This document shows positions 1-6,066 of a stretch of 8,779 nt of DNA, one piece after another. Source of the stretch: Solirubrobacteraceae bacterium (GTDB lineage: Bacteria > Actinomycetota > Thermoleophilia > Solirubrobacterales > Solirubrobacteraceae); NCBI GenBank assembly GCA_025928415.1, contig JAICJK010000071.1, positions 1 through 8,779 on the forward strand, written 5' to 3'. The notes beneath the pieces are model-generated. The model made no database searches, had not been told where the DNA came from, and saw only the letters and a program-made list of their open reading frames with translations. The translations under genes and the position numbers were made by a program. The number at the start of each line of letters is the position of its first letter. Positions within the stretch are counted from its first letter, which is position 1.

Positions 1-1
1 C

Positions 2-148
2 GGTGCGGTGGCCGACGTCGACTGCGCCGTCGGCGACGCCCCGTGCCTGGAGCCCAGCAGCGCCCGCGGCTTCGTCGTCGACGAGGCCGAGGTGACGTAC
101 TGGGGCCTGTGCCCCGCCTGCCAACCCACCCCCGGAGGAGCAGCCTGA
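2..148 (+). CDS. Fur/PerR-family transcriptional repressor, C-terminal fragment
   Basis: This is the last 48 residues of a ferric-uptake-regulator family repressor; the start lies left of the window. The fragment opens [11 protein letters not shown], which fits the strand just after the first zinc-binding CxxC of Fur proteins. The first base of the window (c) could complete a Cys codon there. It continues with the family's closing signature: an acidic [12 protein letters not shown] block (about residues 27-38), then a second CxxC (CPAC, residues 37-40) that normally binds structural zinc. A short PTPGGAA tail follows. Family members are dimeric DNA-binding proteins that sense iron, zinc or peroxide. 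Its TGA overlaps the catalase ATG by one base, which implies one operon and points to a PerR/CatR-type peroxide sensor that represses the catalase. The family call is firm; the peroxide-sensing role is inferred from context. The DNA-binding half cannot be seen. Confidence 0.88.
   Translation, partial: GAVADVDCAVGDAPCLEPSSARGFVVDEAEVTYWGLCPACQPTPGGAA
134..140 (+). promoter_or_regulatory. Ribosome binding site of katA
   Basis: GGAGGAG ends 7 bases before the ATG at 148 and lies inside the last codons of the upstream repressor. This near-perfect Shine-Dalgarno fixes the catalase start at 148. It rules out the longer in-frame reading that begins at the ATG at 43, which would overlap the repressor by about 100 bases. 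Confidence 0.85.
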
Positions 149-1797
149 TGAGCGAGCCCAAGCACCTGACCGACCGCCAGGGTCATCCGATCCCGGACAA
201 CCAGAACCTCCGCACCGTCGGCGTCCGGGGGCCGGCGACGCTCGAGAACTACCACTTCATCGAGAAGCTCAGCCACTTCGACCGCGAGCGCGTCCCCGAG
301 CGCGTCGTCCACGCCCGCGGCGCGACCGCGTTCGGCGAGTTCGAGGCCTACGGGGCCGTCGGCGACGAGCCGATCGCCCAGTACACGCGCGCCAAGCTCT
401 TCCAGGAGAAGGGCAAGAAGACCGAGGTGGCGGTGCGCTTCTCGACCGTCGCCGGCGGCCGCGACTCGTCGGAGGCCGTCCGCGACCCGCGCGGCTTCGC
501 GGTGAAGTTCTACACCGAGGACGGCAACTGGGACCTGGTCGGCAACAACCTCGCGGTGTTCTTCATCCGCGACGCCACGAAGTTCCCCGACTTCATCCAC
601 TCCCAGAAGCCGGACCCCGTCACCTTCGAGCGCCAGATCCCCAACCGCGCCTTCGACTTCCTGTCCCAGAGCCCCGAGGCGCTGCACATGGTGATGCTCG
701 TCTTCAGCCCGCGCGGCATCCCGGCCAGCTACCGCGAGCAGCAGGGCTTCGGCGTCAACACCTACAAGTGGGTCAACGCCGCCGGCGACACCAAGCTGGT
801 CAAGTACCACTGGCTGCCCCGGCAGCCGGTCAGGAGCTGGACGGCCGCCGATGCGACGGCCGTCCAGGCCGAGGAGCTCGGCTGCCACACCAAGGACCTC
901 TACGACGCGATCGACCGCGGCGAGTACCCGCAGTGGGAGCTCAACGTCCAGCTCATGGACGACCACGACCATCCCGAGCTCGACTGGGACCCGCTCGACG
1001 ACACGAAGGTCTGGCCGGAGAACGACTTCCCGCTGCACCCCGTCGGGCTGATGACGCTCAACCGCAAGCCCGCGAACTTCTTCGTGGAGAGCGAGCAGAT
1101 CGCCTTCGGGACGGGCGTGCTGGTCGACGGGCTGGACTTCTCCGACGACAAGATGCTCACCGGCCGGACGTTCTCCTACTCCGACACCCAGCGCCACCGG
1201 GTCGGCCCCAACTACCTGCAGCTCCCGGTCAACCAGGCCAAGGCCGGCCAGGTCCGGACCAACCAGCGCGACGGGGCGATGGCCTACCACGTCGACGGCG
1301 GCGGCGAGAACCCGTCGGTGAACTACGAGCCGTCGATCACCGGTGGCCTGACCGAGGCGCCGAAGCCCGCCCACGAGGCGCAGGGCCCCGTGCTCGAGGG
1401 GCGCCTGACGCGCGCGCGGATCCCGCGGACCAACGACTACCAGCAGGCCGGCGAGCGCTACCTGCTGTCCGACCCGTGGGAGCGCGACGACCTCGTGGCC
1501 AACCTGGTCGACGCGCTGTCGCAGTGCGACCGTCCGATCCAGGAGCGGATGGTCTGGCACCTGTTCATGGCCGAGGACGAGCTCGGCCGGCGCGTGGGCG
1601 AGGGGCTGTCCATCAGCGCCGACGACGTCCGCGGCCTCGGGCCGCTGGCCACCCAGCAGCTCAGCGAGGCGGAGCTGCGGCGGGCGGCGAACCTCGGCAA
1701 CAACGGCACGCGCGACGTGAGCGGCCTCGTGATGACCCACTGCGTGCCCAACGAGCACGCCGCGGTCGCCGAGGCCCCGGAGACGGTCTCGGCCTAG
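148..1797 (+). CDS. katA: Haem catalase (monofunctional, small-subunit type)
   Basis: This cytoplasmic haem enzyme disproportionates hydrogen peroxide to water and oxygen. The product is 549 residues, slightly long for the small-subunit class (about 480-550) and well short of the large-subunit class. Key residues are all present. The distal catalytic His is His55 in VVHARG. The distal Asn is Asn133 in [15 protein letters not shown]. The proximal haem ligand is Tyr344 in [17 protein letters not shown], with Arg340 four residues before it as in the family. The FIHSQK segment (149-154) is also typical. The C-terminal 100 residues form the usual helical tail and end in an Ala/Glu-rich stretch. 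The start is set by a strong GGAGGAG and by the one-base overlap with the Fur-family repressor. The coupled layout suggests peroxide-inducible expression through that repressor. The gene ends just before a strong hairpin shared with the convergent antiporter operon. Confidence 0.97.
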   Translation: MSEPKHLTDRQGHPIPDNQNLRTVGVRGPATLENYHFIEKLSHFDRERVPERVVHARGATAFGEFEAYGAVGDEPIAQYTRAKLFQEKGKKTEVAVRFSTVAGGRDSSEAVRDPRGFAVKFYTEDGNWDLVGNNLAVFFIRDATKFPDFIHSQKPDPVTFERQIPNRAFDFLSQSPEALHMVMLVFSPRGIPASYREQQGFGVNTYKWVNAAGDTKLVKYHWLPRQPVRSWTAADATAVQAEELGCHTKDLYDAIDRGEYPQWELNVQLMDDHDHPELDWDPLDDTKVWPENDFPLHPVGLMTLNRKPANFFVESEQIAFGTGVLVDGLDFSDDKMLTGRTFSYSDTQRHRVGPNYLQLPVNQAKAGQVRTNQRDGAMAYHVDGGGENPSVNYEPSITGGLTEAPKPAHEAQGPVLEGRLTRARIPRTNDYQQAGERYLLSDPWERDDLVANLVDALSQCDRPIQERMVWHLFMAEDELGRRVGEGLSISADDVRGLGPLATQQLSEAELRRAANLGNNGTRDVSGLVMTHCVPNEHAAVAEAPETVSA

Positions 1798-1808
1798 GGC
1801 TCAGGCCC

Positions 1809-1841
1809 GCCCCGCCGGAGCCCGCGCGGCTCCGGCGGGGC
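1809..1841. terminator. GC-rich hairpin between convergent operons, likely bidirectional terminator
   Basis: A perfect 14-bp inverted repeat (arms 1809-1822 GCCCCGCCGGAGCC and 1828-1841 GGCTCCGGCGGGGC) encloses a 5-base loop, CGCGC. It lies 11 bases after the katA stop and 7 bases past the mnhD stop, exactly in the convergent gap. Neither side has a T-tract, so this is a U-less terminator or transcript-stabilising hairpin rather than a textbook intrinsic terminator. The position strongly supports a role in ending both transcripts. Confidence 0.75.
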
Positions 1842-1848
1842 CGCCCGC

Positions 1849-3648
1849 CTACTGCAGCACGAGCGCCAGGCAGCCGCACAGGACGGCGGCGCCCGCGGCC
1901 AGCCACGCGACGTAGTCCGTCGGGTGGCCGTTGTGCAGGCCGCGCAGCCGCTCCCGTGCCGCGATCACTCCGCGCGGCATCCGGCCGCCCACCCCGGCCA
2001 GCCCGGCGCCCGCGACAGCCAGGGCGCCGGCCACCGAGGCCGCCGCGTAGAGATAGCCCGTTGCGCTGGGGGACTTGAGCTCGGGGACGGCGATCGCCCG
2101 GTGCGCGCCGTCGAGCACGGCGGCGGCGTAGGCCTGCGTGCCGGTGAACTCGCCCGCCGCGCGCCCCGCCGCCTCGATGAGGCCCGGGACGACGCCCCAC
2201 CCGACCGCCGCGGCGAGCAGGACGGTGGCCAGGGCCCACAGGATGAAGCGGCTTCGCGGCGGGGCGCCGCGCTCGTCCTCGGTCTCGTCGTCGTCGTCGG
2301 TGGCCAGCGGGTCGTCGCCCGCCGGCGCTCCCCAGCCGGCGAACACGCGAGCGCCGGCGCGCAGCAGCGTCCCGGCGACCAGCGCGGTCACCAGCGCCAT
2401 CAGCGCGGGGACCCAGGCGTAGCCGGGCTCCTTGAGCGCGGCGTCCTCGACGAGCGAGCGCCCGAGGAACGAGCCGGTCGGCGGCAGCGACGCGATCGTC
2501 AGCGCGCCGAGGGCGAACAGCAGCCCGAGCGGCCACAGGCCGCGCGCGCGGCCGTGCAGGGCGCCCTCGGTGACGCGGTCGTAGCGGTGCTGCACGATCG
2601 CCACGATCACGAACAGGGCCGCCTTGACCAGGCCGTCGCCGACGACCCACACCGCCGCGCCCGCGACGCCGTCGGCCGTCAGGAGCGCCAGCCCGAGCAG
2701 GAACAGCCCCACCTGGGCGATCGTCGCGAAGGCGAGCATCCGCTTGAGGTGGTGCTGCAGCGCGCACATGACCGCGCCGAGCACCCCGGTGAGGCAGCCC
2801 GCCGTGACGAGGACGACGCGCAGCGCATCGTCGTCCGGCCCGAGGACGCCGTGGAAGGCGGTCCAGTAGATGCGGAACAGCCCGAACAGCCCGAGCTCGG
2901 AGAACGCGCCGGCCAGCAGGATGCACACCGGGGTCGGCGCGACGGCGTAGGCGTCCGCCGTCCACAGGTGGAACGGCACCACCGCGGCCTTCACGAGCAG
3001 CCCGGACGCGATCAGCGCGAACGCCACGACGACGGCGGTGTCGACCGGCCCGTGCTCGAGCGCCCGGCCGATCTGCGCCAGGTTCAGCGCGCCGCTGGAC
3101 CCGTAGAGCAGGCCGATGCCGAACAGCAGCAGGAACGAGCCGACGCTGTTGGTGATGGCGAAGGTCAGCGAGCCCTCCAGCGAGACGCGCTGCCCGACCT
3201 CGTAGCCGACGAGCACGTAGGCGGTCACGCTCATCAGCTCGAAGAACACGAACAGGTTGAACAGGTCCCCGCTGTAGGCGAAGCCGAGCATCGCGGCGAC
3301 GAAGATCAGGACCAGCGCGTCGAAGGCCAGGCTCTTGACCGTGATCAGCCGCGACGCGGCGATCAGGGCGACGACGGCCAGCACCGCGACGAACAGCGCG
3401 AGCCCGGCGCCGATGCGCCCGGGCGCGAAGTCGATGCCGATCGCCGCGCCTCCGCGCGGGTGCCAGCCCGAGAACCAGGTCACGCCGCGCTCGCCCGAGC
3501 TTCCGAGCACGAGCGCGGTGAGCACCGCCGCGCCCAGCGCCGCGGCGACCGCGACCAGACCGGCGCCGCGCTGGGCGAACGGGGACGCGGCGGCGAGCAG
3601 GGTCGCCGCGAGGATCGGCACGAGCACGACGAGCGGGGCCAGGACCAT
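1849..3648 (-). CDS. mnhD: Mrp/Mnh-type antiporter subunit D (NuoN/NuoL-like proton channel), C-terminally extended
   Basis: This is the large proton-translocating subunit of a multisubunit cation/H+ antiporter (Proton_antipo_M family), an integral membrane protein of 599 residues. Family landmarks are present: GDLFNLFVFFELMS with Glu137, and GLLVKAAVVPFHLWTADAY with Lys220 and His227. These match the essential Glu and Lys of MrpD/NuoN-type channels. Also present are QHHLKRMLAFATIAQVG (298-314), a membrane Lys342 in DGLVKAALF, and SLPPTGSFLG (387-396). Typical MrpD is about 490-500 residues. This one adds an acidic linker (about 445-460, DDDDETEDE) followed by about three hydrophobic segments near 467-490, 531-555 and 579-598. 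The ATG overlaps the mnhC stop by one base (TGATG); upstream in-frame ATGs are rejected because they would overlap mnhC. It is the last gene of the operon. Na+/H+ specificity is assumed from the family; K+ or Ca2+ exchange is possible. Confidence 0.92.
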   Translation of the reverse strand: MVLAPLVVLVPILAATLLAAASPFAQRGAGLVAVAAALGAAVLTALVLGSSGERGVTWFSGWHPRGGAAIGIDFAPGRIGAGLALFVAVLAVVALIAASRLITVKSLAFDALVLIFVAAMLGFAYSGDLFNLFVFFELMSVTAYVLVGYEVGQRVSLEGSLTFAITNSVGSFLLLFGIGLLYGSSGALNLAQIGRALEHGPVDTAVVVAFALIASGLLVKAAVVPFHLWTADAYAVAPTPVCILLAGAFSELGLFGLFRIYWTAFHGVLGPDDDALRVVLVTAGCLTGVLGAVMCALQHHLKRMLAFATIAQVGLFLLGLALLTADGVAGAAVWVVGDGLVKAALFVIVAIVQHRYDRVTEGALHGRARGLWPLGLLFALGALTIASLPPTGSFLGRSLVEDAALKEPGYAWVPALMALVTALVAGTLLRAGARVFAGWGAPAGDDPLATDDDDETEDERGAPPRSRFILWALATVLLAAAVGWGVVPGLIEAAGRAAGEFTGTQAYAAAVLDGAHRAIAVPELKSPSATGYLYAAASVAGALAVAGAGLAGVGGRMPRGVIAARERLRGLHNGHPTDYVAWLAAGAAVLCGCLALVLQ

Positions 3649-3992
3649 CAGCCGCGCATCGCCCCGAGCTCGTTCGGATCGACGGTCCCGAAGCGCTTGG
3701 CCACCTGGACGGTGAGCGCCAGCAGGACCGCGGTCACGGTGGCCTCGACGACCACGTCGGTGAGCGTCAGCGCCTGCACGACCGGATCGACGACGGGCGT
3801 GCCCGCCGGGATGTCGGCGAAGATCGGCGCCGTGCCGCCCGGGCGGTAGCCGATCGCGAGGAAGAGCACGTAGGTCGAGGACTGGGCCACCGACAGGCAG
3901 AGCACGAGGTGGACGAGGTGGCGGCTCGTGACGATGCCGACGATGCCGATCAGCAGCAGCCACACGGCGACGAGATAGGGCAGGACGCTCAT
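3648..3992 (-). CDS. mnhC: Mrp/Mnh antiporter subunit C (NuoK-like)
   Basis: A small 114-residue membrane protein with three predicted transmembrane helices (about 4-22, 27-48 and 73-98), homologous to NuoK of complex I. The length matches MrpC/MnhC. The stretch VVDPVVQALTLTDVVVEATV (67-86) aligns with the family's conserved DPLPQALVLTAIVI region and anchors the assignment. Here the third helix carries two acidic residues, Asp79 and Glu83, where I would expect small or hydrophobic ones. In NuoK-type subunits membrane Glu residues take part in proton transfer, so these may matter functionally. Its ATG overlaps the preceding gene's TGA by four bases (ATGA), and its TGA overlaps the mnhD ATG by one. 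The Shine-Dalgarno is weak, so translation probably depends on coupling. Confidence 0.9.
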   Translation of the reverse strand: MSVLPYLVAVWLLLIGIVGIVTSRHLVHLVLCLSVAQSSTYVLFLAIGYRPGGTAPIFADIPAGTPVVDPVVQALTLTDVVVEATVTAVLLALTVQVAKRFGTVDPNELGAMRG

Positions 3993-4738
3993 GTGGAGCG
4001 CAGCAGCGCCTGGTCGAGCAGCTCGGCGAGGATGAGCGTCAGCGCGCTGGCCACCTCGATGCCGACCGCCACCTCGAGGATCAGGATCGTCCCGCCCGAG
4101 AGCAGGTGACCGGTGACGCCGAGCGCCACGAAGTTCGTCATCGCGGCCGACGCGAAGATCAGCCCCCCGACCGCGACCAGCCCGTAGGCCGCCGCGGCCA
4201 GCGCCTCGGTGACCTCCACCAGGTCCACCGGGCTGTCGGTCGGCAGCGCCAGCACCTGGCCCGCCACGTAGACCAGCAGCAGCGCCGCGGCCAGGATGAC
4301 GCCGCCCTGGAAGCCGCCGCCGGGCGTCAGCTGGCCGTGGGCGACGATGTAGGCCCCGAAGACGATGATCGGCCCCGCGAGCGCGGCCCCCAGGGCGCGC
4401 GCGGACGCCGGGACCTGCGCCCGGCGCTGCTCCGCCGCGTCCGCGGCGTCCTGCATCGTGCTGTCCTCGCGCTGCGCGCGCAGCAGCACCGACACGCCCA
4501 CCGCGGCCGCGAACAGGATGAGCTCCTCGCCCAGCGTGTCCAGGCCGCGGAGGTCGAACGTGATGCCGGCCACGATGTTCGTCACGTGGCGCTCGTGCAG
4601 CGCGACGCTGGTGCTCAGCTTCGCGCTCCGCGGCGGCGGCGCGTCCGGCCGGGGGAGGTCGATGACCGCCACGACGAGCACCACCGCCAGCGCCACGCCG
4701 GCCAGCGCGACCATCGCCAGCCGCGCGCGCCCGCTCAC
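3989..4738 (-). CDS. mnhB: Fused antiporter subunit: MbhE-like (MnhA C-terminal) domain plus MnhB domain
   Basis: This 249-residue membrane protein joins two parts of Mrp/Mbh antiporters. Residues 1-88 hold an N-terminal helix (about 8-27), a periplasmic-type loop, and NIVAGITFDLRGLDTLGEE (54-72). That is the signature of the MbhE subunit, which corresponds to the extreme C-terminus of MrpA. A helix follows at 72-88. Residues about 115-249 are the MnhB domain: GPIIVFGAYIVAHG (122-135), the glycine-rich LTPGGGFQGGVILAAALLLV (137-156), and two further helices. The soluble linker (89-114) is polar and charged. The start is a GTG that overlaps the upstream TGA by four bases, with GAGGA-like purines nearby. 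The stop overlaps mnhC by four bases. This domain pairing is known among Mnh-type systems; what stands out is that there is no separate mnhA. Confidence 0.88.
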   Translation of the reverse strand: MSGRARLAMVALAGVALAVVLVVAVIDLPRPDAPPPRSAKLSTSVALHERHVTNIVAGITFDLRGLDTLGEELILFAAAVGVSVLLRAQREDSTMQDAADAAEQRRAQVPASARALGAALAGPIIVFGAYIVAHGQLTPGGGFQGGVILAAALLLVYVAGQVLALPTDSPVDLVEVTEALAAAAYGLVAVGGLIFASAAMTNFVALGVTGHLLSGGTILILEVAVGIEVASALTLILAELLDQALLRST

Positions 4739-4980
4739 TCGTCCTCGCCCTGATCGCCGAGCTTGGCCAGCGCGAGCAGCACCATCAGCGGCACGGCCAC
4801 CGTGGCGACCACGATTTGCGAGAGCGCGACGTCGGGGGCCCCGAAGATGAAGAACAGGATCGACAGGGACAGGCCGAAGATGCCGGCGACGACCGCCTGG
4901 CGCACGGGGTCGCGCATGGCGACCGTCGCCGTGCCGGCCAGCGCGACCACGATCAGCGCGGTGATCTGCAGGACGCTCAA
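4735..4980 (-). CDS. DUF4040/MbhD-like antiporter subunit (stand-alone MnhA C-terminal domain)
   Basis: An 81-residue membrane protein with three predicted helices. It corresponds to the MbhD subunit of membrane-bound hydrogenase, equivalent to part of the C-terminal region of MrpA. The diagnostic segment is FGAPDVALSQIVVATVAVPL (46-65); the GAPDVAL core is typical of DUF4040 domains. The start is TTG at 4980, forming a TTGA four-base overlap with the mnhG stop. A GAGGG Shine-Dalgarno at 4989-4993, 8 bases upstream, supports it. Longer in-frame readings extend backwards through mnhG with no membrane character and are rejected. Because the large NuoL-like half of MnhA is missing, this short protein is probably a separate structural subunit next to the mnhB fusion. 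The call rests on motif recognition and gene order. Confidence 0.85.
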   Translation of the reverse strand: MSVLQITALIVVALAGTATVAMRDPVRQAVVAGIFGLSLSILFFIFGAPDVALSQIVVATVAVPLMVLLALAKLGDQGEDE

Positions 4981-5264
4981 GGCCGTTGCCCTCGCGCGTG
5001 GATGGCCCGCGCCGTGGCGTGGGTGAGGACGGGCCCCGTCACCAGGAGGATCGCCGCGAGCAGCAGTGCCTTCAGCGCGATGAGCGACCAGCCTCCGGCG
5101 CACAGCACCGCGCCCGCGGCGCACAGGCCGCCGAGGGCCGAAGGGCCCGTGTAGTGCAGCCGGTCGTAGGCGTCGCGCATGAGCAGCACGCCCAGGCAGG
5201 CGAGGACCTGGAGCGCGCCCGCGGCGACCACCAGCGCCCAGACGACGACCTCCCGCAGCGTCAC
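4977..5264 (-). CDS. mnhG: Mrp/Mnh antiporter subunit G
   Basis: A 95-residue protein with three predicted membrane helices (about 5-27, 43-60 and 64-80), the usual size for MrpG/MnhG. The family pattern is clear: LGVLLMRDAYDRLHYTGPSALG (24-45) matches the conserved 'LRFPDFYTRLHAATKADTLG' type of segment. VTGPVLTHATARAIHA (75-90) matches the closing 'TNPVAAHAIARAA' type of segment. MnhG is a small accessory subunit needed for assembly and activity of the antiporter. The start is GTG at 5264, overlapping the mnhF stop by four bases (GTGA). A GGAG lies 8 bases upstream. A longer in-frame extension covers mnhF and is not membrane-like, so it is rejected. Confidence 0.9.
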   Translation of the reverse strand: MTLREVVVWALVVAAGALQVLACLGVLLMRDAYDRLHYTGPSALGGLCAAGAVLCAGGWSLIALKALLLAAILLVTGPVLTHATARAIHARGQRP

Positions 5265-5512
5265 CGGGCGCGCTCCACGAAGCGCAGGAAGGCCAGCGCG
5301 CCGGCGAAGGAGAGGATGCCGAGCGCCACGCCGAGGTCGGCGAAGGCCTGCCGGTTGGTGCCCTCGCTGAGCAGCACGAGCGTGACGGAGCTCATCATCC
5401 CGCCGACCTCGAGCGCGATGATCCCCTCCAGGACGGGCCGGCGCACGGCGACCACCAGCAGTGGGACGAGCGCCGCCACGAGGACCGTCGCGGCCCACAG
5501 CCAGCCGTTCAC
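5261..5512 (-). CDS. mnhF: Mrp/Mnh antiporter subunit F
   Basis: An 83-residue, three-helix membrane protein (helices near 4-22, 29-49 and 58-77), the normal length for MrpF/MnhF. The segment RPVLEGIIALEVGGMM (25-40) aligns with the family's 'DRVVALDLLG' region, whose conserved acidic residue is Glu35 here instead of the more common Asp. The last helix, FADLGVALGILSFAGALAFLRF (57-78), matches the typical 'DVALVLALLGFLGTVALARY' end. The start is a GTG overlapping the mnhE stop by four bases (GTGA), with GGTGG-type purines a short distance upstream. In related systems subunits E, F and G form one side of the antiporter complex. Confidence 0.88.
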   Translation of the reverse strand: MNGWLWAATVLVAALVPLLVVAVRRPVLEGIIALEVGGMMSSVTLVLLSEGTNRQAFADLGVALGILSFAGALAFLRFVERAR

Positions 5513-6003
5513 GAGCCGTCACCACCGAGCGGGCACGCGCTGCGCGCGACGTCCCCGGTCGGCGCGAGCTCGTGCGCCAGCAGCACGCCGCGGTCGCGGT
5601 CGATGTCCACGACGAAGGTGTTGGGCGCCAGGGAGCCGAGCGCCTCGGTCAGCGCGCGATGGGCGGTGTCCTGCCCGTCGGCGCCGACGTGGGGGTAGGG
5701 CACCTCGCTCAGGCTCCCGCGCTCGTCGCGGCGCAGGACGCCTCGCGTGACCAGCACGCGGACGAGCGGCACCAGGTCGGCGACCATCCCCAGCACCGGC
5801 CGCCAGGCCGTGCTCAGCCAGCGCGCGCGGGGGCGCAGCAGGACCTGCCGGCGGGCGCGCACGAGCACCGCCGCGGTGGCGCCGAGCGCCGCCACGCCCG
5901 CCCCGGCCAGGAGCTCGTCCAGCGGCGTGCGGTCGACGAGCAGCAGCCAGAGCGCCGCGCACAGCAGCCACCAGACGACCCACGCGCGCACGTGCCCGAC
6001 CAT
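5509..6003 (-). CDS. mnhE: Mrp/Mnh antiporter subunit E
   Basis: This 164-residue protein matches MrpE/MnhE. A hydrophobic N-terminal half (helices about 7-24 and 29-48, then a membrane-associated segment 66-86) is followed by a soluble C-terminal domain. The family's best-conserved stretch is here as ALTEALGSLAPNTFVVDIDR (118-137) leading to LLAHEL (141-146), corresponding to the usual 'LANSITLTPGT..VDVD' pattern. The tail (150-164) is glycine- and serine-rich and ends GGDGS. It is the first antiporter gene in transcription order. No good Shine-Dalgarno precedes the ATG; instead a 9-bp hairpin ends 2 bases before it, which may limit initiation. A GTG at codon 5 is an alternative start. The stop overlaps mnhF by four bases. 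Confidence 0.87.
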   Translation of the reverse strand: MVGHVRAWVVWWLLCAALWLLLVDRTPLDELLAGAGVAALGATAAVLVRARRQVLLRPRARWLSTAWRPVLGMVADLVPLVRVLVTRGVLRRDERGSLSEVPYPHVGADGQDTAHRALTEALGSLAPNTFVVDIDRDRGVLLAHELAPTGDVARSACPLGGDGS

Positions 6004-6005
6004 CG

Positions 6006-6029
6006 CGCGCCGGGAGTTACCCCGGCGCG
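6006..6029. promoter_or_regulatory. Hairpin between the groES-like gene and mnhE
   Basis: Inverted repeat CGCGCCGGG (6006-6014) and CCCGGCGCG (6021-6029) around the 6-base loop AGTTAC. It fills the place where the mnhE ribosome binding site would be and ends 2 bases before the mnhE ATG on the minus strand. It could reduce mnhE translation, act as a weak terminator or processing point after the groES-like gene, or set the co-expression ratio. There is no T-tract on either side. Confidence 0.5.
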
Positions 6030-6066
6030 ATGGGGGCCGAACGCGGAAGCGGCGCGGGTGCGGCGC

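Noticed and set aside
43..147. Longer catalase reading starting at the ATG at 43
   Set aside because: The added 35 residues are Arg/Pro-rich and unlike catalase, and they overlap the Fur-family C-terminus in another frame. The strong GGAGGAG supports the ATG at 148.
768..2078. 436-residue plus-strand open frame across the end of katA and into the antiporter operon
   Set aside because: Low-complexity Arg/Pro/Ala/Gly composition typical of an alternative frame in very GC-rich DNA, overlapping two well-recognised genes.
2281..2300. GTC/CGT triplet run inside mnhD
   Set aside because: It simply encodes the acidic Asp run of the linker in the MnhD protein; it is too short and imperfect to call a separate repeat element.
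1661..2965. 434-residue minus-strand open frame across the 3' part of mnhD and the end of katA
   Set aside because: It is an out-of-frame shadow of mnhD, rich in Arg, Gly and Ala with no membrane or domain pattern.
1924..3849. 641-residue plus-strand open frame antisense to mnhD and mnhC
   Set aside because: Composition is Arg/Gln/Asp/His-rich, with no recognisable domain. It mirrors a real membrane protein with clear family motifs, so it is a GC-driven antisense shadow.
4106..4753. 215-residue plus-strand open frame antisense to the mnhB fusion
   Set aside because: Same low-complexity antisense composition; the minus strand carries the conserved antiporter motifs.
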